Assembly (NCBI GenBank): GCA_022819805.1
Contig: JAJEGO010000030.1
Coordinates: forward strand, 1 to 39,045
Reading direction: 5' to 3'
Source of the DNA: Candidatus Dadabacteria bacterium
GTDB lineage: Bacteria > Desulfobacterota_D > UBA1144 > Nemesobacterales > Nemesobacteraceae
Length of the DNA stretch: 39,045 bases
Program-made: the position numbers and the translations under genes
In this document: positions 19,051 to 31,258 of the stretch, piece after piece
How positions within the stretch are numbered: the first letter of the stretch is position 1
How the letters are laid out: each line of letters begins with the position of its first letter
The notes under the pieces: generated by a model
Told to the model about the DNA's origin: nothing
The model's database searches: none
What the model saw: the letters and a program-made list of their open reading frames with translations, nothing else

Positions 19051-20568
19051 ATGCAGGAACTAAGAGCAGAAAGTATAGGCGAGATTCTTAGAAACAGGAT
19101 AAAGGGCTATGAACGAAAGGTTGATACCGAAGAAGTCGGCACGGTTATTTCCGTCGGTGACGGTATCGCCCGGGTTTACGGTCTTGACCAGGCGGTAGCG
19201 GGAGAGCTCGTCGAGTTTGACGGCGGAATCACCGGGCTTGTCCTAAACCTTGAAGAAGATAATGTCGGTGTCGCCCTTTTTGGAGAGGACTCCCACCTCA
19301 GCGAAGGGGGGACGGTAAAGCGCACGGGACGCATCGCCGAGGTACCGGTCGGAGACGCTCTTGGCGGAAGGGTGGTCGACGCCCTCGGAAGGCCGATTGA
19401 CGGTCTCGGAGAAATAGCCACTGCCGAGACAAGACAGATCGAGGTGAAGGCCCCTGGAGTTATTTACCGCCAGTCGGTAAACGAGCCCCTTCAGACCGGG
19501 CTTAAGGCCGTTGATTCCATGATACCGATAGGAAGGGGACAGAGAGAGCTTATACTGGGGGACCGTCAGGTCGGAAAGACCGCGATTGCTATTGACACGA
19601 TAATAAACCAGAGGGAAGAGGATGTTCACTGCATATACGTGGCCATAGGGCAGAAACAGTCGACAGTGGCGCAGGTCGTCGACAAGCTCAAGGAACACGA
19701 TGCCATGAAGTACACGACCATAGTTTCCGCCACGGCCAGCACCCCGGCTCCTTTCCAGTTCCTTGCTCCCTTCTCCGGCTGCGCCCTGGGAGAGTATTTC
19801 AGAGACACAGGCCGCCACGCGCTGATAATATATGATGATCTGACAAAGCACGCGTGGTCATATCGTCAGCTTTCACTTCTTCTAAAGAGACCGCCGGGAC
19901 GAGAGGCTTACCCGGGAGACGTTTTCTATCTTCACTCAAGACTTCTTGAACGCGCCGCCAAAATGAGAGACGAGGACGGCGGGGGTTCGCTTACGGCCCT
20001 TCCCATAATCGAAACGCAGGCGGGTGACGTGTCCGCTTACATTCCCACGAACGTGATTTCCATCACCGACGGGCAGATATACCTTGAGAGCGATCTTTTC
20101 TACTCGGGTGTGCGCCCCGCGATTAACGTCGGTCTTTCGGTTTCAAGGGTAGGGGGAAGCGCTCAGATAAAGGCGATGAAAAATGTTGCCGGAACCCTGA
20201 GGCTTGAACTCGCGCAATACAGGGAAGTCGAGGCGTTCGCGCAGTTCGCTTCCGACCTTGACAGGGTAACCCAGAACCAGCTTGCCCGGGGAAGCAGGCT
20301 CGTTGAGGCCCTAAAGCAGGATCAGTACGAACCCCAGGGGGTTGAAAAGCAGATCCTGATCATATTCGCCGTTACAAATGGCTATGTTGACGACTATCCA
20401 GTTTCCGCGGTGAGAAAATACGAGGGGGAGCTGTTTTCTTTCCTTGAGTCCAAGCACCCTGAGTATCTTGCGGAGATAAGGGAGAAAAAAGTCGTTTCGG
20501 ATGAACTTGGGGAAAAGCTTGTGGCGGCGCTTGACGAACTTAAAAACCAGTTGGGCGAGCTTGCCTGA
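19051..20568 (+). CDS. atpA: ATP synthase F1 subunit alpha
   Basis: [56 protein letters not shown]. Confidence 0.98.
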   Translation: MQELRAESIGEILRNRIKGYERKVDTEEVGTVISVGDGIARVYGLDQAVAGELVEFDGGITGLVLNLEEDNVGVALFGEDSHLSEGGTVKRTGRIAEVPVGDALGGRVVDALGRPIDGLGEIATAETRQIEVKAPGVIYRQSVNEPLQTGLKAVDSMIPIGRGQRELILGDRQVGKTAIAIDTIINQREEDVHCIYVAIGQKQSTVAQVVDKLKEHDAMKYTTIVSATASTPAPFQFLAPFSGCALGEYFRDTGRHALIIYDDLTKHAWSYRQLSLLLKRPPGREAYPGDVFYLHSRLLERAAKMRDEDGGGSLTALPIIETQAGDVSAYIPTNVISITDGQIYLESDLFYSGVRPAINVGLSVSRVGGSAQIKAMKNVAGTLRLELAQYREVEAFAQFASDLDRVTQNQLARGSRLVEALKQDQYEPQGVEKQILIIFAVTNGYVDDYPVSAVRKYEGELFSFLESKHPEYLAEIREKKVVSDELGEKLVAALDELKNQLGELA

Positions 20569-20589
20569 CATACTGGCGGAAAAAGAATA

Positions 20590-22946
<2,357 letters not shown>

Positions 22947-22961
22947 TGGGAGACTTGGAAA

Positions 22962-23363
22962 TTGGCTGAAAAATTGCGACTCAAGATAATAACCCCCGAA
23001 AAACTCGTGTTTGACGGCGAGGTTGAGGAACTTGTTGCTCCCGGTCAGATGGGGGAATTCGGCGTTCTGCCGGGTCACGTGCCTTTTCTTTCTGTGCTTT
23101 TTCCGGGAAGGCTCAGGTTCAAAACCGAGGAGTCAGGGGAAAACACCCTCATAATCCACGGGGGACTGGCGGATGTAAAGGATGATACGATCAGCATCCT
23201 TACCGACCAGTCGGAGAACCCCGAAGAGGTTGACGTTGCGGCTGCCAGAAAAGACGCTGAGGCTTTCCAGAAAGAGCTTGACGAGCTTCAGGACGCGGAA
23301 GCTTCAGAGAGAGAAGATCTTGATAGAAAACTGAGGATAGCGCGCGCCAGGGCTGGAGAGTAA
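22962..23363 (+). CDS. atpC: ATP synthase F1 subunit epsilon (TTG start)
   Basis: LRLKIITPEKLVFDGEVEELVAPGQMGEFGVLPGHVPFLSVL. Confidence 0.95.
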   Translation: MAEKLRLKIITPEKLVFDGEVEELVAPGQMGEFGVLPGHVPFLSVLFPGRLRFKTEESGENTLIIHGGLADVKDDTISILTDQSENPEEVDVAAARKDAEAFQKELDELQDAEASEREDLDRKLRIARARAGE

Positions 23364-23398
23364 TTTTTTTCAGATTTTCTCAGTACTCAACCGGCAGT

Positions 23399-25894
23399 TT
23401 AGCTGCACTTAGAGAACCCGCATCCCCTGCAGGTGACGCAGCCAGACTCAAACGCAAGTGCTCTGCTTCCGCAGTCCGGGCATTGCTCAAGTATCAGGTC
23501 CGCAGAGACTTTGCCCGCACCCCCGTTTGCTTCTGCCACAGTTACTTCTACTTGTGTCCCGTCTTCGTCAGCGTTTTTTTTTCCCTCGGGGATGAAGTGT
23601 CTTCTCAGCACCTTGGCTATGGCGTCGGGCACGGACATTATGACCTGTCCTCCCGAAAAAACTGGTGAGGAACCTCCTATGGCCTCCAGCTGTTCCACGA
23701 CATCTCTGACATCGACCCCGGACCTCAGAGACAGAGATATCAGCCTTCCAGTTGCCTCGGCATCAGCCATCGTAGTAAATCCGGATTTTCCAATCTGGAC
23801 GAAAACTTCAAATGGCTTGCCTTCGTAACTGTTGACAGTCACGTAGAGATTCCCGTACCCAGTTTTAATCGCCTCGGTAAAACCTTCCAGGACCTGGGGT
23901 CTTGTTACGGGTTTTACCGTTTCTTTTTGAGGGGGATGAGGGGATGGTGTGAGGTTGGAGTGGGTGGTTGACATCCCTTCATCCCGGGGTGGAGAGTTTG
24001 TTTTTTCTTTTGCCTGTTCTTCGGTTATCAGGATTCCTTCCCTAGAACCTTCCCTGTAGACGGTTACTCCCTTACAGCCAAGTTTCCAAGAAAGAAAATA
24101 TATCTTCTCAACTTCCTCAAGGCTTATGTCCTTGGGAAGATTCACGGTACTTGATATGCATGAATCTATGTGTTTCTGGATCGCGGCCTGCATACGTACC
24201 CGCATCTCGGGTTCTATCTCGTGGGAGGTGACGAACGTGTCTGGAAGATCTGCCTCGTCATCCAGCCCGAATTTTTCCATGTACTCAGAAACGAGCGGAT
24301 GGTAGACCTTGAATTCTCCTTCCGACAGGGATTCCGAGCGCCGGAGGTAAGACAGGGCGAACATGGGCTCGACTCCACTTGTGGTTCCCGCGAGAACCGA
24401 ACCGCTTCCTACAGGGGGGACCGTGAGTATACACGCGTTTCTAAGACCCTGCTTTTTTATCTTGCTCATCACATTGTCACGCATGCCTTTTACGAACGGA
24501 TTTGCAATATGGGTTTTGAGGTCAAACACAGGGAAAGACCCCTTCTCCTTGGCAAGATCGGAACTGGCTTCGTAGACTATGTTCTTTACGTGCTCGAAAA
24601 GCTCGTCGGTGAACTTTACACCTTCCTCCGTATCGTATTTTATGCTGAGCTTCGCAAGCATATCCCCTAGGCCGGTGAACCCGACTCCTATTCTCCTTGA
24701 TCTCAGAGATGCCTTTGTCTGGACGCTTAGAGGATGTTTTTCAATGTTGTAGTCCAGGATGTCGTCAAGGAACCTGACGCTGTAGTGAAAAGCCTTCTCG
24801 AGCTCTTCCCATTCTATCGCTGCGTCTTCCTCGAAAGCGTTTTTGACGAACATTGAGAGGTTCACGTTTCCAAGACAGCAGTTCCCGTAATCCTCAAGCG
24901 CCTGCTCGCTGCATGGGTTCACGCCGTTTACTTCCATGTTGGCGTACTCAGTGGGCGAGTACCTTTTAACCGTGTCCCAGAAGATAAGTCCGGGCTCGGC
25001 CGAGGACCATGCTGATTTAACCAGTTTTTCCCATATCTGTCGGGCACGCACGGTTCTTTTTATTTCGGTTTTCTCGTTTGAGAAACTGAGCTCGTAGTCC
25101 GTGTCTTTTTCCACGGCCTCCATGAACTTGTCATCCACCTTAACCGAGATGTTGGCGAACTGGACCTTTGACCTCGCCTCGTCGTTTTTTATGTCGAGAA
25201 AGTCCATTATGTCTGGATGATCGACCTTCATGGTTATCATGAGGGCTCCTCTTCTTCCCGCCTGCCCTATGGTCCCGGTCGTGGTCGACAGGAGATCCAT
25301 GAACGACACTGCACCCGTCGAATATATGGCTGAATTGTTCACCGGGGCGCCCTTTGGCCTCAGAACCGATATGTCGGTTCCGACTCCTCCGCCGAAAGAG
25401 TAGGTCCTGGCGGCCTCCTTGCACCACTCGAATATTCCCTCTATGGAGTCTTCCTTGATGGGCATGAAATAGCAGTTAAGGAGCGTGGCTCTTCGCTTCT
25501 GACCGGCGCCGAAGAGAACCCTTCCGCCGGGTATGAACTTGAAATCGGAAAGGAGCCAGTAGAAATTTTCCTCCCACTGCTTTCTCAGTTCCTTCTTTTC
25601 TTCGGGGGACGCTATTTCCCTGGCAACCCTCCGCCACATCTGCTCCGGAGTTTTTTCTATTATTTCTCCCTTTATGTCGCGAAGAGCGTATTTTTCGTAG
25701 AAAACCCGTGCCCTGAGCTTGTCTCCGCCGAAGGCGTCAACTGTTTCTGCGGGAATATCTATAGTGTCGCTTGGGGCTTTTACATGTTCCGGAGAAGGTT
25801 CTTGGATCTGTGTTTCTTGTTCATTAACTGCTGTAGTTTCATGATCGGATGTTCCATTCGCAACGATTTCGGGGGGGGTCTTATCTCCGGGCAC
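23399..25894 (-). CDS. nrdJ: Class II (adenosylcobalamin-dependent) ribonucleoside-diphosphate reductase
   Basis: PGGRVLFGAGQKRRATLLNCYFMPIKEDSIEGIFEW; GGGVGTDISVLRPKGAPVNNSAIYSTGAVSFMDL; NPCSEQALEDYGNCCLGNVNLS; C-terminal CPDCGSRALAFESGCVTCRGCGFSKC zinc-like module. Confidence 0.95.
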   Translation of the reverse strand: MPGDKTPPEIVANGTSDHETTAVNEQETQIQEPSPEHVKAPSDTIDIPAETVDAFGGDKLRARVFYEKYALRDIKGEIIEKTPEQMWRRVAREIASPEEKKELRKQWEENFYWLLSDFKFIPGGRVLFGAGQKRRATLLNCYFMPIKEDSIEGIFEWCKEAARTYSFGGGVGTDISVLRPKGAPVNNSAIYSTGAVSFMDLLSTTTGTIGQAGRRGALMITMKVDHPDIMDFLDIKNDEARSKVQFANISVKVDDKFMEAVEKDTDYELSFSNEKTEIKRTVRARQIWEKLVKSAWSSAEPGLIFWDTVKRYSPTEYANMEVNGVNPCSEQALEDYGNCCLGNVNLSMFVKNAFEEDAAIEWEELEKAFHYSVRFLDDILDYNIEKHPLSVQTKASLRSRRIGVGFTGLGDMLAKLSIKYDTEEGVKFTDELFEHVKNIVYEASSDLAKEKGSFPVFDLKTHIANPFVKGMRDNVMSKIKKQGLRNACILTVPPVGSGSVLAGTTSGVEPMFALSYLRRSESLSEGEFKVYHPLVSEYMEKFGLDDEADLPDTFVTSHEIEPEMRVRMQAAIQKHIDSCISSTVNLPKDISLEEVEKIYFLSWKLGCKGVTVYREGSREGILITEEQAKEKTNSPPRDEGMSTTHSNLTPSPHPPQKETVKPVTRPQVLEGFTEAIKTGYGNLYVTVNSYEGKPFEVFVQIGKSGFTTMADAEATGRLISLSLRSGVDVRDVVEQLEAIGGSSPVFSGGQVIMSVPDAIAKVLRRHFIPEGKKNADEDGTQVEVTVAEANGGAGKVSADLILEQCPDCGSRALAFESGCVTCRGCGFSKCS

Positions 25895-25977
25895 ATTCTC
25901 CTCCTTTTCTGTTCCTTATAACCACTGCCTTCCGGTTTACGTGCAAGATGTATTGCTTATCTTGTGCGTGAAGTTTA

Positions 25978-26006
25978 TTTAAACACAATATATTGGGTCT
26001 TGTCAA
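25978..26006 (-). promoter_or_regulatory. Putative sigma-70 promoter for nrdJ (-35 TTGACA, 17-nt spacer, -10 TTTAAA)
   Basis: Minus strand reads TTGACA-AGACCCAATATATTGTG-TTTAAA; perfect -35 (plus 26001-26006). Confidence 0.6.
25983..25998. promoter_or_regulatory. NrdR-box-like operator
   Basis: ACACAATATATTGGGT (plus) matches the known NrdR consensus acaCwAtATaTwGtgt with a single off-consensus position in the right flank (G for t at position 14). Confidence 0.75.
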
Positions 26007-26218
26007 GAAACTATTTTATTTTTGTTAAGATAAAGTTAAAGAGGACTCCATAAAGGGAGACTGCTAGGTCCTAAAATTTCAGTGAGATCAGATGCTTAGC
26101 TTCGGATTATGAAAGTTTCTTTGTAACTCCGGGGCGGTTAAAAAATTCCTCATAATTGTAGAGTGAAAGGCTCCGGGTTGGAGGGCGGGGCTTCCATGAG
26201 GATTTTGGCTGCCTGTGG

Positions 26219-26224
26219 TATACT
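26219..26224 (+). promoter_or_regulatory. Extended -10 like element (TGGTATACT) just upstream of DUF924 gene
   Basis: CCTGTGGTATACTCCCAAGGCATG; -10 is 8 nt before the ATG at 26233. Confidence 0.35.
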
Positions 26225-26232
26225 CCCAAGGC

Positions 26233-26868
26233 ATGAAAAAGGGAACTTCAACAGCAGACGGATTCGAGGAAATTTCCGAAGTGCTGAGTTTCTGGTTCGG
26301 CGACTTGCGCGAAGGCGAACTGCCGGATAAAGAAAAGCAGATGACTTGGTGGATGAAGTCAGAGGAGTTTGACGATCTTATAAGGCAGAGATTTGAAAAA
26401 TATGTTCTGCTTGCCGAAGAAGGAAAACTTTCCCACTGGCTCAAAACGCCTCTGGGCACCGTGGCGTTTATAGTTGTCGTCGATCAGTTTCCAAGGAACA
26501 TCTACCGTGATACCCCGGAAGCGTTTTCAAAAGACCCTCTTGCGCTTCGTACATGTCTTGATGGTATTGAAAAGGGATTTGACCATGATCTTCACCCAAC
26601 ACATAGGACATTCTTTTACCTTCCGCTTATGCACTCGGAGGACCCGGAGATCCAGAGCCTGAGCGTTGAGAAGTACTCCGCTCTTGAAAAAGAGTACACC
26701 TCGCACCCGCAAATCAGGGAAACTCTAGCCTGTTCTACAGATTTCGCGGGGCGGCACTCTGACATAATAAAAAGATTCGGAAGGTATCCCCACAGAAACG
26801 CGGCTTTAGGAAGAGAATCCACTCCGGAAGAAACTGAATTCCTAAAAGAGCCAGGAAGTTCCTTCTGA
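26233..26868 (+). CDS. DUF924 family protein
   Basis: VLSFWFGDLR, WWMKSEEFDDLIRQRFE, VVDQFPRNIYRDTPEAFSKDPLAL, FFYLPLMHSEDPEIQ, GRYPHRNAALGRESTPEETEFL. Confidence 0.9.
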   Translation: MKKGTSTADGFEEISEVLSFWFGDLREGELPDKEKQMTWWMKSEEFDDLIRQRFEKYVLLAEEGKLSHWLKTPLGTVAFIVVVDQFPRNIYRDTPEAFSKDPLALRTCLDGIEKGFDHDLHPTHRTFFYLPLMHSEDPEIQSLSVEKYSALEKEYTSHPQIRETLACSTDFAGRHSDIIKRFGRYPHRNAALGRESTPEETEFLKEPGSSF

Positions 26869-26973
26869 TTGTTTGCTCCGACTTTCCTTGTTGTTTAAGG
26901 TTAGTCAAGCGGGTATCTATATGGTGGCCGTACACGAGGACGGGCGTATTTTTGTATCAGAGAGGGAATTAGA

Positions 26974-28065
26974 TTGAACATCGAGGAAATAATCAGCCGT
27001 ACATATCTTGGCAATTCCGTTGAGACGTGGCTTTGGGCACTCGGAGCGGCAATCGTTTTAGCCTTTGTCTTTAACTTTATTCTAAAAAGGTTTGTAAGGT
27101 CGTTTGCCGGCTTTGCGGAGAAAACCGAAACCGATTTTGACGATCTGGTTTCGGCGCTCGTAGAGAAAACCAGCATAGTGCTGATCATAATTTTTTCAGT
27201 CTACGTGGCGACTTTCTTCCTTGACCTTACCCAGCAGATAAGGGAATTTCGAAAAAGCGTGATAGTCATCTGCCTTCTCGTTCAGGTCGGTTTCTGGGGA
27301 GGCGGCTTCATCGACTATTACGTAACCAAGAAGCTTGCGGATGTCGGAGCCGGGGCAGGCGCTTCTATAACTCACATAAAAACCCTCGGTTTTTTCGCGA
27401 AATCGGTTCTCTGGGTAATCCTCGTAATTCTAACGATCGACAATCTTGGTTTTGACCCGACCACTATAATCGCGGGACTCGGCGTCGGGGGCATAGCCGT
27501 GGCGCTTGCGCTTCAGAACGTTCTGGGCGACCTCATAGCTTCGCTTTCCATTATTTTCGACAAGCCTTTTGAGGTCGGGGATTTCATAGTCATAGACAGT
27601 ATGAGCGGAGACGTGGAACACATAGGGCTTAAGACCACTCGCCTAAGGAGCCTCTCGGGCGAGCAGCTTGTTTTGTCGAATAACGATCTGCTGCAAAGCC
27701 GCGTAAAAAACTACAAGAGGATGGACACTCGCAGGATTCTTTTTTCCCTCGGCGTTGTTTACGAGACACCCTACGACAACCTTGTGAAAGTACCTGAGTT
27801 GATAAGGGAGATAATAGACGCGGAACCTAAAGCGAGGTTCGGCAGGGCACATTTCAGCAGTTACGGTGATTTTGCCCTTAACTACGATATAGTTTACTTT
27901 GTTCTTACTCCTTCGTTTGATGATTACATGGATATACAGCAGAACGTTAACCTCAAGATATTCAAAAGGTTCTCCGAGGAGGGGATAGAGTTCGCTTATC
28001 CCACCCGGAAGGTTTTTCTTGATTCAACGGATGCCGCATCGAGCGACGCGGGAACTGGAGACTGA
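26974..28065 (+). CDS. Mechanosensitive ion channel, MscS family (TTG start)
   Basis: TIIAGLGVGGIAVALALQNVLGDLIASLSIIFDKPFEVGDFIVI plus N-terminal TM helices. Confidence 0.92.
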   Translation: MNIEEIISRTYLGNSVETWLWALGAAIVLAFVFNFILKRFVRSFAGFAEKTETDFDDLVSALVEKTSIVLIIIFSVYVATFFLDLTQQIREFRKSVIVICLLVQVGFWGGGFIDYYVTKKLADVGAGAGASITHIKTLGFFAKSVLWVILVILTIDNLGFDPTTIIAGLGVGGIAVALALQNVLGDLIASLSIIFDKPFEVGDFIVIDSMSGDVEHIGLKTTRLRSLSGEQLVLSNNDLLQSRVKNYKRMDTRRILFSLGVVYETPYDNLVKVPELIREIIDAEPKARFGRAHFSSYGDFALNYDIVYFVLTPSFDDYMDIQQNVNLKIFKRFSEEGIEFAYPTRKVFLDSTDAASSDAGTGD

Positions 28066-28066
28066 G

Positions 28067-29452
28067 TTGGCCAAAAAAGCGTGGGGAGGTCGCTTCGCTT
28101 CCCAGACACACAGTATTGCCGAGAAATTCTCGGAATCGGTAAGTTTTGACAGGCGTCTTTACAAAGAAGACGTGCGGGGCAGTATCGCCCACGTGAAGAT
28201 GCTTCGCGAAACCGGGATTATTTCCCGCAAGGACGCCGCACGGATAACCAAAGGTCTTCGGGAGATCGAGAAGGAAATAGACCGCGGGGAGTTTCCTTTC
28301 AGCGAGAGCTACGAGGATATTCATCTCAATATAGAAAAAAGGCTTATCGAGAAAACAGGTCCTTCGGGTGCCATGGTGCACACGGCCAGGAGCAGAAACG
28401 ACCAGGTTTTAACCGACACGAGGCTTTTTCTTAAGAGGGAAACGGAAGAGGTGATTTCACTCGTGTGTGCCTTGGCGGAGCAGTTTGTTGAGCTTTCCGC
28501 GAAGAATCTGGGAGTGATTTTCCCTCTCTACACTCACATGCAGCGCGCCCAGCCCGTGCTTCTCTCGCACCATCTTCTGGCCTACTACGAGATGCTGAAG
28601 CGCGACCGCGAGAGGTTTATTAACTGCCTTTCGAGGGTGGACGTGAGTCCGCTTGGAAGCTGCGCCGGGGCGGGAACTTCGTTTCCCATAGACAGGGAGA
28701 TGACGGCCGGAGATCTGGGTTTTAAGTCGGTTTCCAGAAACAGCATCGACGCGGTGAGCGACCGTGATTTCTGCGCGGAGTTTGTATTCTGCTGCTCGGT
28801 TCTGATAATGCACCTAAGCAGGTTCTCCGAAGAACTTGTCTTGTGGAGCGCGAAGGAGTTTGACTTCGTTGACCTCGGGGACGGGTTCACCACGGGCTCT
28901 AGCATAATGCCCCAGAAAAAGAATCCCGACATGTCGGAGCTTACCCGGGGAAAAACCGCTAGGATCTACGGGAACCTGAGTGCGCTTCTGACTCTGATGA
29001 AAGGACTTCCTCTTTCCTACAACAGGGATATGCAGGAGGACAAAGAGCCTCTTTTCGATACGGTTGATACGGTAAAGCTCTGCCTTCGGGTTAATATCGA
29101 AATGCTCAAGACCTTGGAATTTAAGGAAGAGAACATGAAAAAAGCTCTTGAGGGGGGCTTTGTCACCGCGACCGATGTGGCGGACTATCTGGCTCGCAAG
29201 GGTGTTCCGTTCCGCTCGGCCCACGAAACCGTGGGAAAGATAGTTTCTTACGCGGAGCGTGGAGGGAAGGAGCTTCCCGATCTCAAGCTTTCCGAGTTCC
29301 GCAGGTTTTCTAAGAAAATTGAAGAGGACATTTTCCAGGTGATAACGTTTTCGGGTTCCGTTGAGAGCAGGAATTCATTCGGGGGCACTTCAACCGCAAA
29401 CGTCAGAAAAGAGATAGCAACAGCCAGAAGGTTCCTTAAGAGATGCATGTAG
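28067..29452 (+). CDS. argH: Argininosuccinate lyase (TTG start at 28067 preferred over 28019)
   Basis: KKAWGGRFASQTHSIAEKFSESVSFDRRLYKEDV; TARSRNDQVLTDTRLF; GSSIMPQKKNPDMSEL. Confidence 0.96.
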   Translation: MAKKAWGGRFASQTHSIAEKFSESVSFDRRLYKEDVRGSIAHVKMLRETGIISRKDAARITKGLREIEKEIDRGEFPFSESYEDIHLNIEKRLIEKTGPSGAMVHTARSRNDQVLTDTRLFLKRETEEVISLVCALAEQFVELSAKNLGVIFPLYTHMQRAQPVLLSHHLLAYYEMLKRDRERFINCLSRVDVSPLGSCAGAGTSFPIDREMTAGDLGFKSVSRNSIDAVSDRDFCAEFVFCCSVLIMHLSRFSEELVLWSAKEFDFVDLGDGFTTGSSIMPQKKNPDMSELTRGKTARIYGNLSALLTLMKGLPLSYNRDMQEDKEPLFDTVDTVKLCLRVNIEMLKTLEFKEENMKKALEGGFVTATDVADYLARKGVPFRSAHETVGKIVSYAERGGKELPDLKLSEFRRFSKKIEEDIFQVITFSGSVESRNSFGGTSTANVRKEIATARRFLKRCM

Positions 29453-29505
29453 CCGAATGTTCCGAAAGGGGTTAAGAGTGATTTCTGTTCCGTTTACGAT
29501 GTGCC

Positions 29506-30147
29506 ATGGGTTTTGAACTTAAGGGACTTTACGTGATTACCGATGAGGGACTTATTCCGCGCGACTCTTTTCTTGAAACAGTCGAGAAATCCTTGTCTGG
29601 AGGAGCCGACATCGTCCAGTTAAGGGACAAGACCTCTCTGCGTTCGGAAGTCGTCGCCTTGGGCAGGAAGCTTCTCGGTCTTACGAAAAGATACGGCGTG
29701 CCGCTTATAATAAACGACTCCCCGGAACTCATGATGGAAATAGGGGCCGACGGGGTGCATCTGGGCGAGGACGACCCGAACATAATACCCACGAGAAAGA
29801 AGCTGGGTAACGGCGCCATCATAGGCGTTTCCTGCTACTACTCTCTTCCAAGGGGCATACACGCAGAGAGAATGGGAGCGGACTACGTTGTTTTCGGCAC
29901 GCCTTGGTCTACTCCGACAAAGCCCGGCAGGATCCCCACACCTTTCGAAACTCTGGTCGAGGCGAAAACTGCTATCACGGGAATCCCGATATTCGCCATA
30001 GGAGGGATATTTCCCCATAACGCGGCGCAGGTGCTTGCTACAGGAGTAGACGGGGTCGCGGTGATAACAAGCGTTTTCGGGTCAGATGACCCGCAGAGGG
30101 CTTCAAGGGATATTTGCTCCGTTTTTAAAAGCCGCCCGACTGTCTGA
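29506..30147 (+). CDS. thiE: Thiamine-phosphate synthase
   Basis: GLYVITDEGL, ADIVQLRDKTSLRSE, LIINDSPELMMEIGADGVHLGEDD, IGVSCY, ADYVVFGTPWSTPTKPG, PIFAIGGIFPHNAAQVLATGVDGVAVITSVF. Confidence 0.93.
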   Translation: MGFELKGLYVITDEGLIPRDSFLETVEKSLSGGADIVQLRDKTSLRSEVVALGRKLLGLTKRYGVPLIINDSPELMMEIGADGVHLGEDDPNIIPTRKKLGNGAIIGVSCYYSLPRGIHAERMGADYVVFGTPWSTPTKPGRIPTPFETLVEAKTAITGIPIFAIGGIFPHNAAQVLATGVDGVAVITSVFGSDDPQRASRDICSVFKSRPTV

Positions 30148-30203
30148 CAATTCGGGGAAGGCGGGAGCGAAGTTAGAAAAAAATGGAAATGAGTTGATAA
30201 ACC

Positions 30204-31019
30204 TTATTCGGGTTTTGAGCATATGATGAGATGATTTGAAGCTCTTCCCTCATCAACTAGTTTCAGATACGTATCAAAATATTCAATGTGATACCGGGTG
30301 TTCTCCTCTCCCTGTTCCTCTGCGATCACGGCCGAGTGTTTCTTGTAAGCGTCTCCCCATTTTTTGACCTGAACCCGGAAATCCGCCACATACTCAGTTA
30401 TTTCTTCTATTCGGAACCCGGCTGATTCAAGCATTTCCCTGTAACTTTCAAGCGAATCGTAATATTGAGGGATAAGATAGCCCCTTGCCATCTTCTGTTT
30501 TGTTTCCTCGTCGCCGGATATCTCAAAGGTGCCGCTTAGAAACGCCCACGTCCCTGAAGGCTTAAGTACCCTGAGGATTTCCTTGAAAAGTCCCGTCTTG
30601 TCCTCAAACACGTTCATCACGTTAAGGCTTATGGCGAGGTCAAACGTATTTTCTGTAAATGGCATTTCCATCGCGTCGCCCAGGTGAAATTCTGTTTTAT
30701 CCTCAAGTCCCGAGTTTTTCGCGAGTTTCCTTGATACGTCGACTCCCACCTCGTTAATCTCTATTCCGGATACCCTGCATCCGGTCCTGTCGACTATGTA
30801 TATCGCCGGACCGCCCGCTCCGCTTCCAACGTCAAGCATGTGGGTTGTTTTCTCTATGGCGAGCCTTGGGATCAGCTGATCAAGATAGCGGGGAGTGATA
30901 AACGACTGCTGTCCTATATCGCCTTCCGTTCCCCATATGGATTCTCTTATGAGTCTGTTTGCGGGGCTGTCGAGCTGGTGAAGCTCGGAATAGTCTACCC
31001 CTATGGGTTCTTCGCTCAT
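30204..31019 (-). CDS. Class I SAM-dependent methyltransferase
   Basis: MLDVGSGAGGPAIYIVDRTGCRVSGIEINE; GDAMEMPFTENTFDLAISLNVM; KEILRVLKPSGTWAF. Confidence 0.9.
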   Translation of the reverse strand: MSEEPIGVDYSELHQLDSPANRLIRESIWGTEGDIGQQSFITPRYLDQLIPRLAIEKTTHMLDVGSGAGGPAIYIVDRTGCRVSGIEINEVGVDVSRKLAKNSGLEDKTEFHLGDAMEMPFTENTFDLAISLNVMNVFEDKTGLFKEILRVLKPSGTWAFLSGTFEISGDEETKQKMARGYLIPQYYDSLESYREMLESAGFRIEEITEYVADFRVQVKKWGDAYKKHSAVIAEEQGEENTRYHIEYFDTYLKLVDEGRASNHLIICSKPE

Positions 31020-31146
31020 CTGCCGTGTGTTTCCTCCGCTTGGGTTTTTAAGGAATTTCCATAATTGAATCTACACTTTAATTGCCTAAACGCAACGCTC
31101 CAGGCGGTTGCGGAAAGGAACTCTAAAAGTTAGTCGACCAGGAGAT

Positions 31147-31192
31147 AAAAAAAACGGGGACATATCTGAAGAAAACTCCAAACATGTCCCCG
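31147..31192 (-). terminator. Rho-independent terminator downstream of porin gene
   Basis: Minus strand: CGGGGACAT-20 nt-ATGTCCCCG followed by TTTTTTTT; perfect 9-bp stem plus T8. Confidence 0.8.
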
Positions 31193-31200
31193 AGAATATT

Positions 31201-31227
31201 AATCACGACAAAGTCCCCGTCATGATT
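31201..31227 (-). repeat. Hairpin between porin stop and terminator
   Basis: AATCACGAC-AAAGTCCCC-GTCATGATT, 8 of 9 arm positions pair. Confidence 0.5.
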
Positions 31228-31258
31228 CTGACCTTTAGATCTTAAAGTCTATGGCTGA

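Noticed and set aside
19243-19851. Long antisense ORFs across atpA (and similar antisense ORFs in leuS, argH, ATP synthase genes)
   Set aside because: Coding-strand homology is unambiguous; antisense ORFs are by-products of codon bias and show no domain signature.
26921-26977. Short plus-strand ORF MVAVHEDGRIFVSERELD overlapping mscS start
   Set aside because: Only 18 aa, no convincing RBS or family; plausible chance frame in the mscS leader.
29453-29505. TPP riboswitch upstream of thiE
   Set aside because: Only 53 nt separate argH and thiE and no THI-box core (CUGAGA) is visible.
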